In this document: positions 9,201 to 18,897 of the stretch, piece after piece
How the letters are laid out: each line of letters starts with the position of its first letter
Position numbering within the stretch: position 1 is the stretch's first letter
Assembly: GCA_963784995.1 (NCBI GenBank)
Contig: CAWATZ010000007.1
Coordinates: 620,001-684,000 of the forward strand
DNA length: 64,000 nt
Direction of reading: 5' to 3'
Source of the DNA: CAWATZ01 sp963784995
GTDB lineage: Bacteria > Planctomycetota > Planctomycetia > Gemmatales > Gemmataceae
The notes under the pieces: generated by a model
The model's input: only the letters and a program-made list of their open reading frames with translations
Told to the model about the DNA's origin: nothing
Database searches by the model: none
Program-made: the position numbers and the translations under genes

Positions 9201-9672
9201 ACTGGAACTGAAACGCGAAGGCGAAGTGCCACACGTCGTCGGCGAATACACCGCACTGCGCTTGAAGCAGCCGCTGCCCATTCCCGGCAAGCCACACACC
9301 GTTGGCGTGTGGGTCAAGGGCGACAGCAGTTGGGGGCGCATTTTCTGGGAGATCGAGGATGCCAAAGGCGAGCGCTGGCGCTCTTCCAAAGACCTCGATG
9401 GAGGCGACTGGGGCAATCAATCCGCCATTGACTTCGATGGCTGGTGCTTCGTCACCTTTCCACTGACCAAAGAATCACCCGCGAGGCACATCGAACCAGG
9501 TGCCGGCATCGGCCAGTGGCAGGGCAAAACCGGCGGCGTCCTCGCCTACCCGTTGAAGCTCGTCGGCCTCTACGTGCAGACACATCGCCAGTCACTCGAT
9601 CTCACGCAAATGAAACCGGTGAAAGGAAACATCCGGCTCAAAGACGTGAGCGTGATCGGAGATGGAAAGTGA
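6253..9672 (+). CDS. Large secreted protein, possible glycoside hydrolase-like barrel plus jelly-roll
   Basis: A protein of 1,139 residues. The ATG at 6253 begins a good signal peptide (MKHLITLAALLLTPLAALA); the frame is open further upstream but that part has no coding character. About residues 30-500 look beta-rich. Residues about 535-860 read like a TIM barrel: FGTWWFNGVHYTTKDP, then YIDLFHESYDP with E633, IIAGNSGGSAG, and GCFEYTSRAERD with E754. The two glutamates are about 120 residues apart, compatible with an acid/base and nucleophile pair of a clan GH-A enzyme, but I cannot assign a family. The last 220 residues look like a carbohydrate-binding jelly roll (IPGKPHTVGVWVKGD). Base usage is less GC-rich than in the neighbours, suggesting acquisition. 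Confidence 0.6.
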   Translation: MKHLITLAALLLTPLAALAALISLPATVQAQTLSLNDADTVEAEFRVGGTGKIALMLKFADGKAQTLLGAVKADALKRTVEKDGKKTPEMLPMADGWIEFMGAGLRFQYHSRPCLKRYTEAQQADLAKVWETLPAASQCWVPLEIRADAVGVELWMDGRYCGRVASASRLREVSFKLEADGAVRSERMFTRADSGMFLPLDVRRIARPGVMKECRVSLKSGAQQVNKVPMVVADGAGNADVGMAKEMQGLRGLEDNENTSRTSLDGMKESLHFSVPQAFYHRAWVLCAVDPDVKKDPVLTTRLTRFGIWGRGGAMADTTLTLPRGGEKPGDGIEQVGSVGYTTADQKKINVPLYLVRVDLKAGDILDILADQKDPYAPMKIGPYLDFEFLGKCGGLEVQNDRRRKPVPTSTSAVHVFGVTLEKAPAELRLKQAQPGNIFHNDETPETTFAIHANTAGRYELRWEITSSDGRVLVKKAKTVELPAVGSESDITLPLTMPDAGWYGLSVTLADAGGHTLLKHEAAFALLGKDTRTADYESPFGTWWFNGVHYTTKDPAVAGPMLFKAGFRRTTMAWTKASEKDFAPWKFSLNQIQWPFRLADLKDWPAAEKRAELAIGGMLKRFPHCQYIDLFHESYDPRVYPPEIYGVKYVAKDAVLAAREDELFELGVKAAKFIRAKFPQLKIIAGNSGGSAGMIAVMLRRGFPRELIDYLGNEATGQTFAPEKLVPHTTGGIWLMAETARKFGCDIPLAGCFEYTSRAERDLGAQRHAEWYARDMLIGLAYRFPTISPGGIEDVGNAYYDTLWGASGLCQRSPLHYPKPAYVALATLTKVLDGAKLVRQMPSGSSSAYALEFERGKDRIYALWTPRGRCEMEYEFPTDTAVAQVEFYGRRHSLKTNGKRLTITAASAVNYIISPIAATNITAGKRAFPNHQPPVGTQVISHVDDLAQWQLVPDEQTITTPLRRPGKFDIRQVNDAEKGACLELELKREGEVPHVVGEYTALRLKQPLPIPGKPHTVGVWVKGDSSWGRIFWEIEDAKGERWRSSKDLDGGDWGNQSAIDFDGWCFVTFPLTKESPARHIEPGAGIGQWQGKTGGVLAYPLKLVGLYVQTHRQSLDLTQMKPVKGNIRLKDVSVIGDGK

Positions 9673-9994
9673 CCAGCAGCAAACAAGTGAACCGCGCAGC
9701 GTCCAGAAAGCACATTCCGGCTGTGTCCTTCGATTTGGTCATGGCGTACTTGACTGAACGGAGGACGTGTCGGCCTGTTTCGCCGTGACCATTCGTTGCC
9801 GTGGACTGCTGTCCCAGCGGTCAGTTTCGAGGTCCAGTTCCACGACGGCATCGCCTTGTAAATAACAACACAGATCAGTATATTATCTCAATACCTGATC
9901 TGCTCATCGCGCTCGCGGCTCTTCCCTCATGCGTCCCCGATGTTCACTTTGGGCTTTCCTACCTCTGTCCTTGCCCGTTTCATGGGAGACCCGC
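9673..9994. other. Intergenic region with an AT-rich inverted repeat
   Basis: No gene. It contains an unusually AT-rich stretch with an imperfect inverted repeat at 9871-9902 (CAGATCAGTAT with ATACCTGATCTG), which could be a terminator for the gene before or an operator for the small membrane protein after. GGGAG precedes the next start codon. Confidence 0.4.
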
Positions 9995-10210
9995 ATGCCT
10001 GTTTGGAAGGTTCTGTTCATTCTGGTGTTCGGCTGCGTCTGCTTGACGCTTGGGCTTGCCACTATCATCGTGCCGATGACGATGGTCGAGTCCGGGTACA
10101 GATGGCTGTGGCTCGCCGGCCTGCTCTTTGCCACCGTTTGCATTGGGATGCTGTTCAGGCTCTTTCTGCAGAGCGCTGACCGCGCCTTGAGCGACAACTT
10201 CCGCCTCTAG
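9995..10210 (+). CDS. Small two-helix membrane protein
   Basis: A protein of 71 residues starting MPVWKVLFILVFGCVCLTL, with GGGAG a few bases upstream, which decides this ATG over earlier in-frame ones. Two hydrophobic segments (about 4-28 and 37-58) and a short polar C-terminus ending SDNFRL suggest an inner-membrane hairpin. Family and role not recognised. Confidence 0.6.
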   Translation: MPVWKVLFILVFGCVCLTLGLATIIVPMTMVESGYRWLWLAGLLFATVCIGMLFRLFLQSADRALSDNFRL

Positions 10211-10356
10211 GAATCGGACTGGTCCGCGTCTGGTCCGCCTTATCTGGCCCAGACGCGGCCCGCTGCGGCTACGGGACGGGGCCGGGGAGAGCGACGACAA
10301 GCCGTAATGTGATACCATGACATTTGATTGAGGGAGACCTTGATGAGGATCAAACA

Positions 10357-10578
10357 ATGAGCAGTCGATTGTCTGTCGTGCTGAACGGACGCACCTACAC
10401 CCGCCGCGGCGGGAACTGGATGGACGAGAAGGGGACCGTGGTCCCGGCCTTTCTGCGTCCGGCGTTGATCGCGGCCCTGGGCACCAACGCGGATTCCAGG
10501 GAATCGCTGGGCCAGGGGAGCAATACGCTGCCCAGGCGGGGAACCGACCAGCGCGTGAAGCGGAAGCGGAAGGGGTAA
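10357..10578 (+). CDS. Small basic hypothetical protein
   Basis: A protein of 73 residues (MSSRLSVVLNGRTYTRRGG...). GAGGA lies about nine bases before ATG 10357, favouring it over the ATG at 10324. Very basic C-terminus (RRGTDQRVKRKRKG). No domain recognised. It lies 96 bases before rpsR in the same direction and may share its transcript. Confidence 0.5.
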   Translation: MSSRLSVVLNGRTYTRRGGNWMDEKGTVVPAFLRPALIAALGTNADSRESLGQGSNTLPRRGTDQRVKRKRKG

Positions 10579-10674
10579 GGGATGGAATGGGGTCGCAGGG
10601 AGGCACGTGGCCAGCGGGGGCAACCGCTCCTATGTTGACCTTTTTCCCTCCCGTTCACGAAAGGTGGCGGTCCA

Positions 10675-10917
10675 ATGGTCCGCAGGAAAGTAGGTCGGAA
10701 TCGCAAGAATCGCTGCCGGTTTTGCCGGAAGGAGGGCTGCCCCCGCCCGGCCTATGTCGATTACAAGGACGTGATGACCTTGAAGAAGCTGTGCAACAGC
10801 CAGGGGAAAATGATGAGCCGCAAGCGCTCCGGGACCTGTGCCGCGTTCCAGCGTGCGGTCAAGGATGCGGTCAAGCGTGCTCGCTTCATGGCCCTGCTTC
10901 CTTATGTCGGGGAGTGA
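10675..10917 (+). CDS. rpsR: Small ribosomal subunit protein bS18
   Basis: An 80-residue S18. It binds the platform of the 30S subunit with S6. The core (YVDYKDVMTLKKLC, then SGTCAAFQRAVKDAVKRARFMALLPY) is diagnostic. The N-terminus has cysteines in CRFCRKEGC, like the zinc-ribbon (C+) form known in bacteria that also have a cysteine-free paralog. AAGGTGG precedes the start. The usual neighbours rpsF, ssb and rplI are absent here, so this is a solitary copy, possibly one of two in the genome. Confidence 0.95.
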   Translation: MVRRKVGRNRKNRCRFCRKEGCPRPAYVDYKDVMTLKKLCNSQGKMMSRKRSGTCAAFQRAVKDAVKRARFMALLPYVGE

Positions 10918-10949
10918 CGCTCCCTTACCGCTGCGGCCAGGAGGCGGAG

Positions 10950-11504
10950 ATGGATCAACAAGCCGTCCTCGCTGAAACCCGCCACTGGATTGCCTCCATG
11001 GTGATTGGGCTGAACCTGTGCCCCTTTGCCCAAGGCGTTTTCCTGGCCGAGCGCATTCGCTACACCGTCACCGACGCTGGGGATGAGGCGACCTTACTGG
11101 AGGCCCTGGCGGGCGAACTCAAGGCTCTGGCTGCCCCGGTCGGGGGCGTTGAGACGACTCTGCTCATCCATCCCCTGGCCCTCAGAGACTTTCTCGACTT
11201 CAATGATTTCCTGGGCGACGCGGAGCGTCTGGTTAAGAAACTCGGCCTGCGGGGCGCCATCCAACTGGCGAGTTTTCACCCCGATTATCGGTTCGCCGGC
11301 ACCCGCCAGGAAGCGCTGGAGAACTACACGAACCGCTCCCCCTACCCGATGTTGCACCTGCTCCGTGAGGAAAGCGTGACGGCGGCCGTGAGCAATCCGG
11401 CTCAGGCACGAGCCATCCCGCTGCGCAACGCAGAGACACTGAGAAGACTGGGCAGGGGCAAGATCCTGGAGAGACTCAAGGAGATCAAGAGAACTCAGGG
11501 TTGA
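10950..11504 (+). CDS. DUF1415 family protein
   Basis: A protein of 184 residues starting MDQQAVLAETRHWIASMV, with GAGGCGGAG just upstream. Hallmarks of DUF1415 are GLNLCPFAQ near the N-terminus and the block LASFHPDYRFAG, then NYTNRSPYPMLHLLRE. Cytosolic, function unknown. It starts 32 bases after rpsR and is probably cotranscribed with it. Confidence 0.85.
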   Translation: MDQQAVLAETRHWIASMVIGLNLCPFAQGVFLAERIRYTVTDAGDEATLLEALAGELKALAAPVGGVETTLLIHPLALRDFLDFNDFLGDAERLVKKLGLRGAIQLASFHPDYRFAGTRQEALENYTNRSPYPMLHLLREESVTAAVSNPAQARAIPLRNAETLRRLGRGKILERLKEIKRTQG

Positions 11505-11692
11505 TGGGGATTCCAGGAGGATCGCGTCGCACACCTACCGGCCAGGTGGCAGACGGGCGAATGGCCCAGGAGCCGCACGGACAACCCGATCAGCACCGGG
11601 GCCAGCCAGCCCAGGACGTAATCAACAACAGACTCGGTTGTTTCCTCCGGGTCGTCTCGCCATCGGACATCATGGCCAGGTGAGCGAGATAA
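11505..11692 (-). pseudogene. Composite gene relic
   Basis: Bases 11632-11692 match an internal piece of the 377-residue hypothetical gene (compare 5437-5489, encoding SDGEHDPEETTE), with one base missing. Directly downstream on the minus strand, about 11520-11640 reads as a hydrophobic fragment (VVDYVLGWLAPVLIGLSV) of an unidentified membrane protein. Neither part is a complete gene. It looks like debris of a rearrangement. Confidence 0.6.
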
Positions 11693-11791
11693 ACGCGCCG
11701 TCTCGTACCGGCATCCATTCCGGTGGCCGGCTTTCCGGCTCCGGAAAGCCGGCCTCCCCCGTTGTGTGCCGCTCCTCTCTCCTCGATGGCT

Positions 11792-14700
11792 TCACACGCC
11801 CTGTCCGTTCTGGATCAGGAACTCGGCGAGGAACCACAACAGCCATTCCTCGTTCGCCAACGTGGGGTTGGCCAGCACGGTCGCCACACTGGCAGGACCA
11901 CCTCCGGGAGGCGTCCCCAGGGCCGCGAAATAGGCGTCGCTCGCGGCCGTGACACTGCCCCCGGAACGGACGGCGGACGCCTCGGTCAGCGGCGTTTGCG
12001 CCATCAGGGTGGTGAACGCATCCACCCCGTTGTCGCTGGCCAGGGCAGTCAGGGCCGCCAGAAGCGGGTCGGTCGGTGCGGCAGCTGGGGCCGCCAGGTT
12101 GACGGTGATGCCGCCGTTGCCGGTGACGTTCAGGTTGGAGACGATTACTTCCGCGTTGAGGTTGTGCCCCGCATCGCTGCTGACCTGCAGGCTACCGTTG
12201 CCGGTGAGGTTCAACGTGGCCCGAGGGGCATAGATGATGCCGGTCACGTTGACAGCGGGCTGACCCGTGAGGTTGATCGGCGCACTGGATGCCGGGTCCT
12301 GGAAGATGGCGATCCCCTGGTAGGGTGCGCAGACGCCGCTCAGGCTGGCCGGCGCGGTCAGGGTGATGTTCCCCTGGCCAGTGAAACGGATCGAGTCGCT
12401 GGACGTGGCCGGAGCGTTGACCAGCAACACCCCGGAGCCGGTGACGCTGGCCTGGCCCGTGACCGAGAAACCGCCCCCCTGGAGGTAATAGACTCCCGGC
12501 AGCAACGTGACGGCTGCTTGCCCGGTGATCTCGATCCCTCCGACGTAGGTGCCCGGGGAGAGCGTGAGCGGGGCGCTGCCCGAGTAATTCACGGCCGCGT
12601 AAGTCGTGGTGGGAGCGGGCGGCAAGGGGAGGTTGAGGGGGTCGGGGGTCGGCCCCTGCTGGAACTCTGTCCCCAGCAGTTGACCATGTCCCGTCGTCCG
12701 GACGCCGCCGCTCAGATCGATGTCGGTCGCGCTGACCGTGCCGTTGCCCGTCACGGTGACGGCGCTGGCGCTGCTGGAATTGACGGCGATGGTCCCACCC
12801 GGGCCGGTCACCGTCACACTGCCGTTCCCCGTATCCGTCAAGGCGTCGCTGCCGGCGGGATCGAGGATCAGGATGCCGATGTTGTCCTTGACCGTCGCCG
12901 AGGTCATCACCTGGGTGATGATCCCCTCGTGGTTGATGGTCGTGGTAACGGTGTAGGGCCCCGACGCGGAGTAGGTGTGACTGCCCGTGACCGTGAAGAG
13001 GGTGCCGTTGGGGCTGATGGCTCCCGTCGAAGTGGTGTTATCGCCCCAGTTGATCGCGGCCGTGTAATCGCCCACCGCTTCGGGACCGCCCGGGTCGGCG
13101 AAGACGGCTACCGGCGCTCCGTTGAACGGGTTGCCCCGCAGAGCGTTGACGGGGACGCCGACCGCCACCACGGCTGGGTCAGCCACGTTGACGGTGAAGC
13201 TGCTGGTGTTCGTGCCGCCGTCCTTGTCGGTGACACCAACCGTGACGGTGTAAGTTCCTTCTTCGGCGAAGGTGTGGGTCTGTTGGGCCAGGGTCCCCTG
13301 GGTGTTCGTGGTGAAGGTGGTGTTGGCCGAGTTGTCGCCCCAATTCACCGTGACGGTCCACGGCGCATCGAGGGTCCCCGGATCGCTGAAAGAGCCCAGG
13401 GCGAAGGCCGAACTGACTCCTTCGTTACTGCTCTGGTTGGCCGCCGCCGACACGGTGGGGGGCACGTTGTTGACCACCACGTAAGTGGTGGCGCTGCCGG
13501 AAGCGCCGTGGTTGTCGGTGACGAGGGCGCTGACGGTATGGGGGGCGTTACCCGGGAGGTTGTCCAGGTACTGGTGGTTCGTGCTGAAGGTGGAGACTCC
13601 AGCCGCCAGGTTGAGGATGGTATCAGGTGAACCGTCGTCCCAGCTGAGGTCCACCGTATGTGAATCCTGCGGGTCGTCGCTGATGGCGCCGTCCAGAGTG
13701 GTCGAGTCGTTCTCATTGATGGGCGATGTCGCAGCCAGGGTGACAGCCGGGCTGAGGTTCTTGCTCAGGAAATACTCGCCGCTCGTGCTCCCATTAGCGG
13801 TGACGCGGACACTGTAGGTCCCGGCGACCAGGGGCTGGTACTGGATGAACTGATTACGGCCGTCGGCCATCAGGGACCCCGAGGCGACCAGCATCCCGGA
13901 CGGGTCGTACAGGTCGATTTGCGGGACCAGGTCGTTCACGAACTGACCTGGCCCGCCCGCCGGAGTGCTGGTTTCCAGGCGGATGGCGCTGCCGGCGCTG
14001 GCCACCTGCACCGAGTACCATTCCGGCGTGGCACCCACGTAGCCCAGAACGCCCTCGGTGCCGGAGATGTCCTGGGCCGTGCTGATGCTGGAGTTGCCCC
14101 CGGTGTCGAAAGCAGCGTCACGAGTCAGGACCAGGTTGTAGTTGGCCCTGCCGCTCCCGGTGACCCGGAGGTAGTAGGTGCCGGCGGCGGGGGCGGTGAA
14201 GTTCAGCGCAGGCCGTCAGGTTGGCGGTGGAAGTGCCCGTGGCCAGGACGTTGCCGCTACTGTCCTGCAGCTGCAGCTGCACGCCGGGCGGCAGGCTCGG
14301 GAAGACGAAGACGCTATTGCTGGTGCCGTTGGCGGTGGTGAGGTCGGGGACGCCGTCTCCGGTGATGTCGGCGAGGGTGACGCCCTCCAGGTCCATCGGC
14401 GCAGACAGGGTCAGGATGCTCGGGGCGGCAAAGCTGGTGCCGCCGGTGCTGAGCAGGACGCTGACCTGGGCGTTGCTCGCCAGCGTCGAGTTCACGACGG
14501 CCACGTCGGACCGGCCGTCGCCGTTGAGGTCCGCGACCGCGAACCGGGTCGCGAGGTCAATCCCGGATGAGGTGGCGACCATCGGGCGGAACGTGCCGTC
14601 GCCGTTACCCAGGAGGATTCCGAAGTTCTGATTGCCGTCGAGGACCGCCAGGTCGAGCTTGCCGTCTCCGTTGAAGTCGCCCAGCGCCACGTCACTGGTG

Positions 14701-17700
14701 TGGGCGAACGAGGTGTAAGTGACCGCATTGGCAAACGTGCCGTCGCCGTTGCCCAGGAGCACATCGATGTCGCCGAAGTTATCCACCGCGGCCAGGTCGA
14801 GGTTGCCGTCGCCGTTGAGGTCCCCGCTGGCCAGGCGGAAGGCCCGGTTCGGGAGGGTCTCGGTCAGCGCCGAGCCGAGGGTGCCGTTGGCCTGCCCCAG
14901 GCGCACGTACAGGCGCTCCTCGTTCGGGTTCACGACCGCGACGTCGGCCCGGCCGTCGTGGTTGAAATCGCCCACGACCAGGCCGTCACTGCCGCTGCCG
15001 AATTGCGACATGGAGTAAGTGGCGGCGGGGAGGAAGCTCCCATCGCCCTGGCCCAGGAGCACCGACACCGTGCCGTCGCGGTCGTTCGTGCAGACCAGAT
15101 CGAGCTTGCCGTCGCCGCTGATGTCGCCGGTGGCGATCGCGAAGGCATTGCGGCCGACGGCGTAATTCGTGCCCGCGCCGAACACGCCGCCGCCCAGGTT
15201 CGGGAACACGGTGACATATCCCGGCGGGCCGGGGTTGGCGCCGGGCGGGTTGCTGACCGCGTTGAGGACCGCCATGTCGAGCAGGCCGTTGCCGCTGAAG
15301 TCGCCGTAGACCACGTCGTGCGCGAGTGTACCCGGGTAGGTCGTGGAGCCGCTGTAGAGCGTGCCGGTGTTGAACGCCTTCATCCCAGCGGTGATCGTTT
15401 GGCCGGCCGCCAGGTTGAACGAGTAGAAGTTATCATTGCCTTGGAACTGGCCCGCCACCGCCGCGCACGACGCCGAGGCCTGCGGCGTCTGCAAGGTGAT
15501 GAAGGAGGGGCTCAGATCCTGGGCCGTGGCCCGGGTGTTGTTACTCGGGCCGCCATAGGTCGAGGCCTCGGCGGCCGCGTTGAGGATCACCTGCACCGTG
15601 TACGTGCCGGTCGTGTTCCCCGCGCCGCCCACGACGATGGTGTAGGTGCCGCCGGTGGTGGTCGGGATGGTCTGCAGCGGGGCCGTGCGGCCGGCGGACG
15701 AGGCGGTGGCGGTGCCCAAGGGCGTCTGGTTCGGGTCGTCCAACGTCACCGTAGGCCGCAGGCTGGCCGACGGCGTGACCAGGACCGTGACCGTCTGGCC
15801 GGGGTCGATGGCGAGGGTGAAACTGTCGGTGTCGCCGGCGAAGTTGATGATCCCCGTGGCGATCGGGTCGTAGACGAGCGAGCCCAGTGGCTGCACGGCG
15901 CTCAGCGGCGTCGGGAAGGGTATCGGCGCCCCGTCGTCCACCTGGTACGTCGCCGAGAATGCCGCCGAGCCCGGGTTGTTGAAGGCGTCGGTGATGGCCC
16001 CCGAGGGGATGCTGGCCGTCAAGGTGCCTTCGGTCGTGATGCCGCCGAGGGTGAAGCGCGCCGTGGTGTTGCCCGGCAGGACCGTGACCCCCGTAACCGT
16101 GGCGCCCGGGATGCCGCTCAGCGTCAGGTCGCTGGCCTTCACGGTCGTCGGGTTGACCGGCTCGTTGAAGTTCACGTCATAGGTGAACGGCCCCGGCAGA
16201 TTGAAGACGCCGTTGGGGAACGGCGGGTTGGTCGAAGTCACGGCCAGCAGGACGGCGTCGTAATGGAAGGTGTCGCTGAACGCGGTCACGGGGAGGCCGT
16301 CGCTGGCGCGGCTGAAGGCGCCGGCGGCCACGCTGATGGTCTGCAGGCCCTGCGTGGGCATCGGCGTGGTGGCGAAGTTGAAGGTGATGCTGGTGCTGCC
16401 GGCCACGTAGGTGTCGGACGTTGCCCCGATGCCGTTGACCTTGAACAAGCTCGGCTGGATGGAAGACGGGTTAATGGGGGCGCTGGTGGTGACTGTGAAG
16501 GAGGTCAGCGGGGCCGAGACCGTGCTGCCGGCTGCCGGCGTGGTGCCGGTCACGGCCAGTGTCGGATTGGTCGTGGCGAAGTAGACGTTGGGATCCATGC
16601 GCGAGCCGCCGCCCGGCAAGGCGGTGCTGTTGTCGGACCAGACCACGTCGAAGCCGCCGTTGTTGTAAACGACCTGGTTGTAGACACCCATGTCGGTGCT
16701 GGAGCTGTCGGCGCTGTCGCGGCCGAACTCCGGCAGGGAAGGCGTGGTGCTGACCGCGAAGCTGGGCGTGAAGGTGACGGTCGAGCCGGAGATCGTGCCG
16801 GTGCGGCCGTATTCCTGGAACAGGTTGTCGTTGGTCGGATCGTTCTGCCGGCTGTAATAAAAGATGCCGAGCTTGGTGCCGTCCGACGAGACAGCGATGC
16901 TCGGCGACCACTGGTCGGTGTGGGTGGTGTCGTCATTGACCCTGGCCGGCGTGCTCCAGGTGATGCCGCTGTTGGTAGACATCGTGAACTTGATGTCGGC
17001 CTTGTCGCCGGAGGCGCCGGCATCGTCGTACACCACGTAGATGTTGCCGTTGACGGGGTTGATCGCCACCTGGGGGAATTTGTTCGTGCTGAAGCTGGAG
17101 GCAGTGGTATCGCCGTTGCGCTTGCCGGTGAGCCCCAGGTCGCCGTTGGTGCCGCCGGCGCTGGCGAAGGTGGCCACCGGGAACGCCGGGCCGAAGGGCA
17201 ACATACCCTGGCCGGTACCGGAATAGGGGGCCCTGCGCATCATCAGGCTCGAGCCGGCATCGTAGAACGCGTAGAGCGAGTGGTCTGGGCCGACGGTGAC
17301 GCAGGCGCCCTGATCGCTGCTGCCCGAGGCGATCAGGGTGCCGCCGGAAGTACCGAAGAGGGAATTGAAGGTGTTGCCGCCGTCGGTTGAGCGGAACAAG
17401 TAGAGGCCGTTGCCGGTGGTGCTGTTGTCCCGTTCGACCAGGTAGACGACGCCGCTGGGGCCGCCGGCGAAGTTATCGACGGTGATCCAGGGCTGAGTCT
17501 GCGGGCCACTCTTGAGCGGCGCGCCCTGGACCGGGGCGGACCAGCTCACGCCGTTGTTGTCCGAATGGAAGACATCGATGCCCGAGCCGCTGGCCTGCGT
17601 CGTGGCGAGAAAGATGCGACCGCCGTTGCGCATCGCCAGCACGGGGTTGCCGCCGTCGCCGTTGCTGCTGTTGGGCAGCGTGCCGCCGTCGGTGAAGGTG

Positions 17701-18302
17701 TTGCCGCCGTCGGTGGAGTAGGCGTAGCCGGTGAAGTGGTTGGCTCCGCCGGCGGCCGAGCCCGTGTCGTAGAACGCGGTCACGACCGTGTTGCCGAAGG
17801 CCAGGACGCTGGGCGTGTTCTGCGTGAAGTTCGACGTGCCGGTGCTGCCGTTGTTGTTGTTGACCAGCGGGTCCTCTACCACCGGAGGCGGATCTCCCGG
17901 CGCGCTGGGGACCGGCTGGTCCGTCGCGTCGGGGTCGGCGGGAGGTATCGGGTCGGGCTGCGCATCCTGGGCGAAGACGAAGCCGGGGACGGCTTGCAGC
18001 TCGGCGGTCAAGGTCGGCTGGTCAACGGTAGTGGCGGTCTGCAGCAGGAAGGTGCCGTCCAGGTCGAACGCGCTGACGACCTGGACGGCCTGCGGAGATA
18101 CGCCGGAGCTGACCAGCAGGTTCTGCCCGACCTGCGTCTGGTCCGCCAGGTTGTCCGCGGGGCTGATGCCGCCGAAGACGGCGAGCCACTCCCCGCTGCT
18201 TGGCAGCGTACGGTCCTCCAGATACTCCAGGCAAAGGCGAACCTTGGGGCCGCGACCGGCGGTAGCGCGGCGGGGGCGACGACGGTGTTGGGGACGGACC
18301 AT
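11792..18302 (-). CDS. Giant surface protein with BNR, FG-GAP/VCBS and PKD repeats (one frameshift)
   Basis: About 2,170 residues once a one-base insertion at about 14210 is removed (the downstream frame continues naturally as ALNFTAPAAGTYYLRVTGSG). The N-terminus is a basic stretch followed by the planctomycete surface motif CLEYLEDRTLPS. Order: sialidase-like BNR repeats (YSTDGGNTF, FRSTDGGNTF), Ig-like domains, a pre-peptidase-type domain, FG-GAP/VCBS repeats (GDISGDGKLDL, GDFNGDGKLDL), PKD domains (NWGDNSANT, NWGDNTTST), then a Gly/Thr-rich parallel-beta-like region (TGQAAVTLLPGVYYL). Start: ATG 18302 with GGAG upstream; a GTG at 18317 is possible. Probably calcium-binding and involved in adhesion. 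No sortase signal seen. Confidence 0.85.
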
Positions 18303-18897
18303 GGGATGATGCTCCACGATGACAGAAAAGGATGGACAGTAACAGGGAGAGTGCAGAAGAGGATGCGGCCGCCAGGCAGGGGAGATGCCCGGAGGTCGCG
18401 CGGAACTTCAGCGGCAAGGACAGGAACATGGTGTCCTCATCGGTTCGAGTGCGGTCGCTTGGCAAAAAGGCTCTCACAGAAGGCGCAGCGCGGCCTCAGC
18501 CGGCCGTGGACAGCCAGACACGAGGGACTTACGCCGCACCGCTCGCCAATGCGTCAGCGGTTCTCGGAAACGATTTCAACAAGTGTCTGGAACTGGGATT
18601 GTCGGGTTCCAGATACCTTGTTGAAATCGATTCTAATGCTGGTGCTAACCTCCCATACGATCGTCCCCGCGTTTGTGACGCGCGGCGCCAGAATTTTTTT
18701 CGCCCCGCGAAGGATATGCCGTCCCGCCGGCCGGCTATCATGATACTTTCATAATTCGGGCCGCCGCTCTCCGTGATCTCGTGTCGGAGGATTGCTTCTT
18801 GTTTTCGCGGCCCGGAGGGTTATCATATTGCCACACCCACACCGCCGTGGCGTGTCGAAGGGAAAGGACCAGACCGAGCCGGGGAGGAGGCTGGCCA
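18303..18897. other. Intergenic region between divergent genes
   Basis: Serves as the divergent promoter region of the giant surface protein and the sigma factor. No gene seen. It holds a half-copy of the GCGCGGCG palindrome family at about 18526-18547 (ACTTACGCCGCACCGCTCGCC) and the inverted repeat at 18571-18629. Confidence 0.5.
18571..18629. repeat. Imperfect inverted repeat
   Basis: Arms of about 22-23 bases (CGATTTCAACAAG...TCTGGAA at 18571-18592 and its near complement at 18607-18629), with one mismatch and one indel, around a 14-base loop. It is less GC-rich than its surroundings. It could be an operator, a hairpin in the leader, or a small mobile palindrome. Confidence 0.5.

Noticed and set aside
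14700..17390. Long plus-strand reading frame of about 900 codons
   Set aside because: It is the antisense shadow of the giant surface gene; composition is Gly/Arg/Val-rich without domains, while the minus strand shows clear BNR and FG-GAP repeats.
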